This document shows positions 24,466 through 27,986 of a DNA stretch of 27,986 nucleotides, in pieces. The notes beneath the pieces are model-generated. The model ran no database searches and was not told the DNA's origin. It was given only the letters and a program-made list of their open reading frames with translations. The stretch covers positions 1 through 27,986 of the forward strand of contig CAKVCL010000037.1 of the NCBI GenBank assembly GCA_934725855.1, in the 5' to 3' direction. The stretch comes from an uncultured Cellulosilyticum sp. GTDB taxonomy: Bacteria; Bacillota; Clostridia; Lachnospirales; Cellulosilyticaceae. Each line of letters opens with the position of its first letter. The stretch's first letter is position 1. The position numbers and the translations under genes are program-made.

Positions 24466-27400
24466 CTATATGATATTCTCACAATTGCTTTTCACACTTG
24501 CAATCACACTCATAAGTTCTCTTACATCCTGCATCTTATCACCAAAGAGCGTTGTAATACTTCCAAGGCTTCTAAATGGCTCCTCCAATAGTACCTTGTT
24601 ATCCTCAATCATACCATTTGTTACAATGTAGTCCACAATAAGCTTCACAAAGTGAATTTGATTACTATTTAATCTCTCTTCACTTAGAAATGCACTAAAG
24701 ACTTCATTAGCTGCGCCTCTGTCAAGACCTACTATTTTTCTCACAAGCTTTCCTACGGGCATCTCACCATACTCTTTCTCATACTGTGCTTTACTACCAA
24801 GTTCTTCCCATAGGATGTGTTCTAAGGTCTTTAAATCCTCTTTTGTGAGTGGTTTATTATTACGAAGCTTATAGATGGCTAAATCATTTTCATGTACTTT
24901 AAGGTAAGACTCCACTTTCTTTCGATAATCTTTAAGGTCATTGCTATTAAACATTGCTTCTTTTTCATTGTACTCAACAATTTCATCCTTAAAGTCTGTA
25001 TAATATATCTGGCGTCCTGTCCTATCAATGAACTTAACTAGTTCTCTAAGTGCTTCTCTTACTTCCTCAAGCTCGAAGATATCTGCACTCTCCCAGAACT
25101 CATCCGTTTGTACTTTCTCAATGATATACCTTTGCTCCATAACCTGTGGAATGGTGCCAAGATTTGATAACTCCTCTGCCGTCTTTACAATGCTTTTAAT
25201 CGGTTTACTTGCATTCTTGCTCTCAAGATAAGCAAGGTCAACGGTATAAATAAGATAATCAAAACGCTTAGCCAGTTCATCTTCTTCAAACCATGTGATA
25301 AGCGGCGCAATGTGCTGTTTTAGCTCGCTGACTTCCTTAGTTTCAAGACATTGCCAAGGCTCATCTGCTCTATAAGTTTCCACATACTTCTGATGAAGTT
25401 TTACCCTAAAGCTTGCATCATTAAGATTTCTAACCGCTTGCAACAGTTCTTCTACTGTCTGTTTTCTATACTCAATATACTCTTCTTCTTGATACTTCAT
25501 CTCTTGAAGTGCTCTAACTATTTCTACCTTAGTATTAAAGATTTTCTCTGTTAAACTCTCTGTAATCCCTGTTTCCATTCCTTTTGGATTAGCTCTAAAA
25601 AACTCAAAGTTATTGCAGAAATCAAAAATCAAAAACTTGTCTTTATCTTTTCCTGCTCCAAGTAGCTCCTTACAAAGTCTTGTTCCACGACCAATCATCT
25701 GCCAAAACTTAGACTTTGAACGAATTTTCTTAAAGAAGACTAAATTAAGTATTTCTGGAATATCAATTCCTGTATCCAACATATCCACTGATACTGCTAT
25801 CTGTGGCATCTTTTCCTTAGTACTAAAATCATCAATAAGTGTATCTACATACTTGATGCTGTAATCAATCTGCTTGATAAAATGCGTGCCATACTCTGGG
25901 TAAATGGTATTAAATCGCTTCACAATCGCTTCAGCATGACGGCTGCTCTTAGCAAAGATAATTGTCTTACCAAGCTTATCTCCGCCTTCAACCTTAATGC
26001 CATTTTCCATCAGCTCATTAAGCACCCTATCAATGGTATTTGCATTGAAGAGCCATTCATTAATGGCTTCACTGCCTATAGTATCATCTATGTTCTCATC
26101 ACCTTCAAACTCATTATCAAAGTTCTCTTTTTCTTCTTCACTAAGGTCATCATAATGAATACCCTCTTCCATAATTTTGGTCTTAATCTCTCTAGTTCTG
26201 TAATCTACCAAATAGCCATCTTCAACTGCTTTCTCAAGCTCATAAGCATAGGTAGGCACACCACTTTCTAATTCAAAAATAGAATAGGTATTTTTATCAA
26301 TCTCATCCTTTGGTGTAGCAGTTAACCCTATAAGCATGGCATCAAAGTATTTAAAGATCTCTTGGTACTTCCTATAGATACTTCTATGGCTCTCATCAAT
26401 AATGATTAAATCAAAATGCGCAGGCGTAAAAAGCTTTCTCCCATCTTTGCACTTAGCTTCATCAATAGCATTCATCATCGTTGGGTAGGTTGAAAATATC
26501 ATACGTGATTGCTCTGGATTATCCTTGTTATCTAGTAGGTTGCAAAGTGTTAGATTAGGGAGCAGATTATTAAAGTTCTTCTTTGCCTGCTTAACGAGTG
26601 CCTTTCTATCAGCTAAGAATAAAATGTTTTTCACATAGTTATGCTTCATCAGCACATCCACAATTGAGATGGCTGTTCTTGTCTTACCACTTCCTGTTGC
26701 CATCACTAAGAGCATCTTACGATGTCTCATCATCACTGCATCACATACTGCCATAATAGCTTCTTTTTGATAGTAGCGATTAGAGATATTATCATTAATC
26801 TGAACATTTGTTAATGGCTTCTTACTCGTTCTTCTATCCACTATAAGTTGTAATTCTTCTTTAGTAAACATCCCCGCCACAGTTCTTTCTGGAAAGCCCT
26901 CTGCATCATTGGTAAAGTTGATTTCAAAGCCATTAGTAGTAAAGATTAGTGGTCTTTGACCATATTGATTATGTAAGCAGTCCGCATAAAGCTTAGCCTG
27001 CTGTGAGCCTACTATTGGATTAACAGAGGTCTTCTTTGCTTCTACTACCGCTAAAGGTTTACTGTTATTCCCATAGAGTACATAGTCCACAGCTCCAGTT
27101 CCAGAAGCATTAGGCATTCCCTCCACTGGTACTTCTACTACACAGTCATTACCAATCTCCCAACCTGCTAACTTAAGTTCAATGTCTATATATCTCTTCC
27201 TTGTTTCAGCTTCACTAATCTGATCTACTTGGAAGTCATAATTCTGTGAGCTTACCATTCTTTGAGCAGTCATTGCCCTTCTGAGTTCTTCATTCTCCTT
27301 ACGAATTTCCTCAATACGTTTATCCTTACTGCTTAGGCGTTCGTAGAGATCTTCTAACTCCTGTGGCCTTACTCGCTTTTCCTCACCAGTTTCTAATAAG

Positions 27401-27813
27401 CTCTCATCAAAGTCCCCAATCGCACTGCCCTGTGAGTAACAGTAATCTATCCATCTTACAAACTCATGTAAATTTCTAAGAGAAAGTACTGCTTCATCTC
27501 TTGTAATCACTGCATTGGTATGAACTGCCGTGTTTCCTAATCTAATAATGTACTTGATAAGTGGAAACAATCTAGGCTCAATAATCTGCCTAAAAGTAGG
27601 TTCATGGATAAGTGTTGAAATATTATCTTGATAAGGTAAAGTAAGATCATTATCAAAACTATACATCCACTTTACCGCAAGTTCTGCAGCACGCCTTGAT
27701 AAAATAGCGCAAGTAGCAGGAGAGATAGCAAGGCTCTTCTCCGCTTCAATGCTGCTTTCTGCAAATGAATTAAACTCTTTCTTAAACTTTAAAAAATCAA
27801 AGTTAGTACACAT
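24466..27813 (-). CDS. hsdR: Type I restriction enzyme R subunit (HsdR) with DUF4145 N-terminus
   Basis: This 1115-residue translocase-nuclease has four parts. Residues 5-130 are a DUF4145-like helical domain. About 150-185 is a charged coiled coil (QELEDLYERLSSKDKRIEEI). About 190-330 is the HSDR_N nuclease domain with GAVDYVLYGNNSKPLAVVEAK, whose D243 and E258-x-K260 form the PD-(D/E)XK centre. From about 345 on is an SF2 helicase (Walker A MATGSGKTRT 371-380, IIDESH 471-476, LIGLTATP, VDMLDTGIDIPEI, QMIGRGTRLC), followed by an EcoEI-type C-terminal domain. AAGGAGGAATTTC precedes ATG 27813. No methylase or specificity gene is in view, so its partners lie beyond the right edge or elsewhere. 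Confidence 0.92.
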   Translation of the reverse strand: MCTNFDFLKFKKEFNSFAESSIEAEKSLAISPATCAILSRRAAELAVKWMYSFDNDLTLPYQDNISTLIHEPTFRQIIEPRLFPLIKYIIRLGNTAVHTNAVITRDEAVLSLRNLHEFVRWIDYCYSQGSAIGDFDESLLETGEEKRVRPQELEDLYERLSSKDKRIEEIRKENEELRRAMTAQRMVSSQNYDFQVDQISEAETRKRYIDIELKLAGWEIGNDCVVEVPVEGMPNASGTGAVDYVLYGNNSKPLAVVEAKKTSVNPIVGSQQAKLYADCLHNQYGQRPLIFTTNGFEINFTNDAEGFPERTVAGMFTKEELQLIVDRRTSKKPLTNVQINDNISNRYYQKEAIMAVCDAVMMRHRKMLLVMATGSGKTRTAISIVDVLMKHNYVKNILFLADRKALVKQAKKNFNNLLPNLTLCNLLDNKDNPEQSRMIFSTYPTMMNAIDEAKCKDGRKLFTPAHFDLIIIDESHRSIYRKYQEIFKYFDAMLIGLTATPKDEIDKNTYSIFELESGVPTYAYELEKAVEDGYLVDYRTREIKTKIMEEGIHYDDLSEEEKENFDNEFEGDENIDDTIGSEAINEWLFNANTIDRVLNELMENGIKVEGGDKLGKTIIFAKSSRHAEAIVKRFNTIYPEYGTHFIKQIDYSIKYVDTLIDDFSTKEKMPQIAVSVDMLDTGIDIPEILNLVFFKKIRSKSKFWQMIGRGTRLCKELLGAGKDKDKFLIFDFCNNFEFFRANPKGMETGITESLTEKIFNTKVEIVRALQEMKYQEEEYIEYRKQTVEELLQAVRNLNDASFRVKLHQKYVETYRADEPWQCLETKEVSELKQHIAPLITWFEEDELAKRFDYLIYTVDLAYLESKNASKPIKSIVKTAEELSNLGTIPQVMEQRYIIEKVQTDEFWESADIFELEEVREALRELVKFIDRTGRQIYYTDFKDEIVEYNEKEAMFNSNDLKDYRKKVESYLKVHENDLAIYKLRNNKPLTKEDLKTLEHILWEELGSKAQYEKEYGEMPVGKLVRKIVGLDRGAANEVFSAFLSEERLNSNQIHFVKLIVDYIVTNGMIEDNKVLLEEPFRSLGSITTLFGDKMQDVRELMSVIASVKSNCENII

Positions 27814-27831
27814 GAAATTCCTCCTTAATTT

Positions 27832-27861
27832 TTATTCCATGTTGTCCAACTTAGGTGTCAA
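27832..27861 (-). promoter_or_regulatory. Probable hsdR promoter
   Basis: On the minus strand a perfect -35, TTGACA (27861-27856), is followed 18 bases later by GAATAA (27837-27832). The -10 lies close to the ribosome site, giving a very short leader. Confidence 0.45.
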
Positions 27862-27952
27862 TAAATTATGATTATTATAGGTTTATATATAAATGTGCAT
27901 TATATTTTCCGTAAGCGTCATATCAAGCACGCCTATTCACTCCCTTGATTTT

Positions 27953-27986
27953 CAAGTATACTGTCTTTAAATATTTTTAGGAGGTA
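27953..27986 (+). promoter_or_regulatory. Promoter and ribosome site of a gene beyond the right edge
   Basis: The last bases are TTTTAGGAGGTA, a near-perfect ribosome binding site on the plus strand. Upstream TTGATT and TAAATA are separated by 17 bases. A plus-strand gene divergent from hsdR probably starts just after the window. Confidence 0.45.

Overview
The window is AT-rich DNA with strong AGGAGG-type ribosome binding sites, leaderless-looking regulators and short intergenic gaps. It carries clostridial-type genes: metNIQ, a two-component/ABC module, LytTR two-component genes, AraC regulators and a GH2 beta-galactosidase. This suggests a member of the Firmicutes, class Clostridia, probably a gut or anaerobic Lachnospiraceae-like organism. 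No rRNA, tRNA, CRISPR array or transposase gene was recognised, so the placement is an inference.

Layout. Positions 1-1000 hold the tail of a gene, a strong terminator and a membrane-anchored SIMPL-domain protein. Positions 1290-3815 (minus) are a methionine ABC transporter operon, metN-metI-metQ. It is preceded by two operator-like 17-mers that resemble the streptococcal MET-box. Positions 4065-8286 (minus) are a response regulator, a histidine kinase without membrane segments, an ABC ATPase and an FtsX-type permease, a typical peptide-sensing or detoxification module. Positions 8696-10941 (minus) hold an XRE/PNPOx fusion regulator, then a CPBP membrane protease and its TetR regulator, which share two identical operators.

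Positions 11039-17612 look like a carbohydrate region. They hold lacZ with a divergent AraC regulator, a ThuA-TIM-barrel fusion enzyme and a small Ntn-type amide hydrolase. Positions 17971-20129 (minus) are a MerR regulator, apparently starting at CTG, followed by a divergent DXS-like enzyme; the promoter has the 19-bp spacer typical of MerR control. Positions 20322-20950 (minus) contain a degenerate receiver-only protein with a C8 tract, a truncated XRE gene and a copy of the last 24 codons of the Ntn hydrolase. Opposite lies an intact LytTR response regulator/GHKL kinase pair (21139-23177, plus).

Positions 23200-24350 are a gene graveyard: a truncated GNAT acetyltransferase and an AraC gene broken by two one-base deletions. 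Positions 24466-27813 (minus) are a type I restriction HsdR subunit without hsdM or hsdS in view.

The most unusual items are the Cys-substituted receiver beside a complete LytTR system, the divergent DXS under MerR control, the two-domain ThuA/TIM-barrel enzyme, the paired MET-box-like sites outside the streptococci, and the chimeric remnant at 20.3-20.6 kb. Nothing here amounts to a clearly new multi-gene system.
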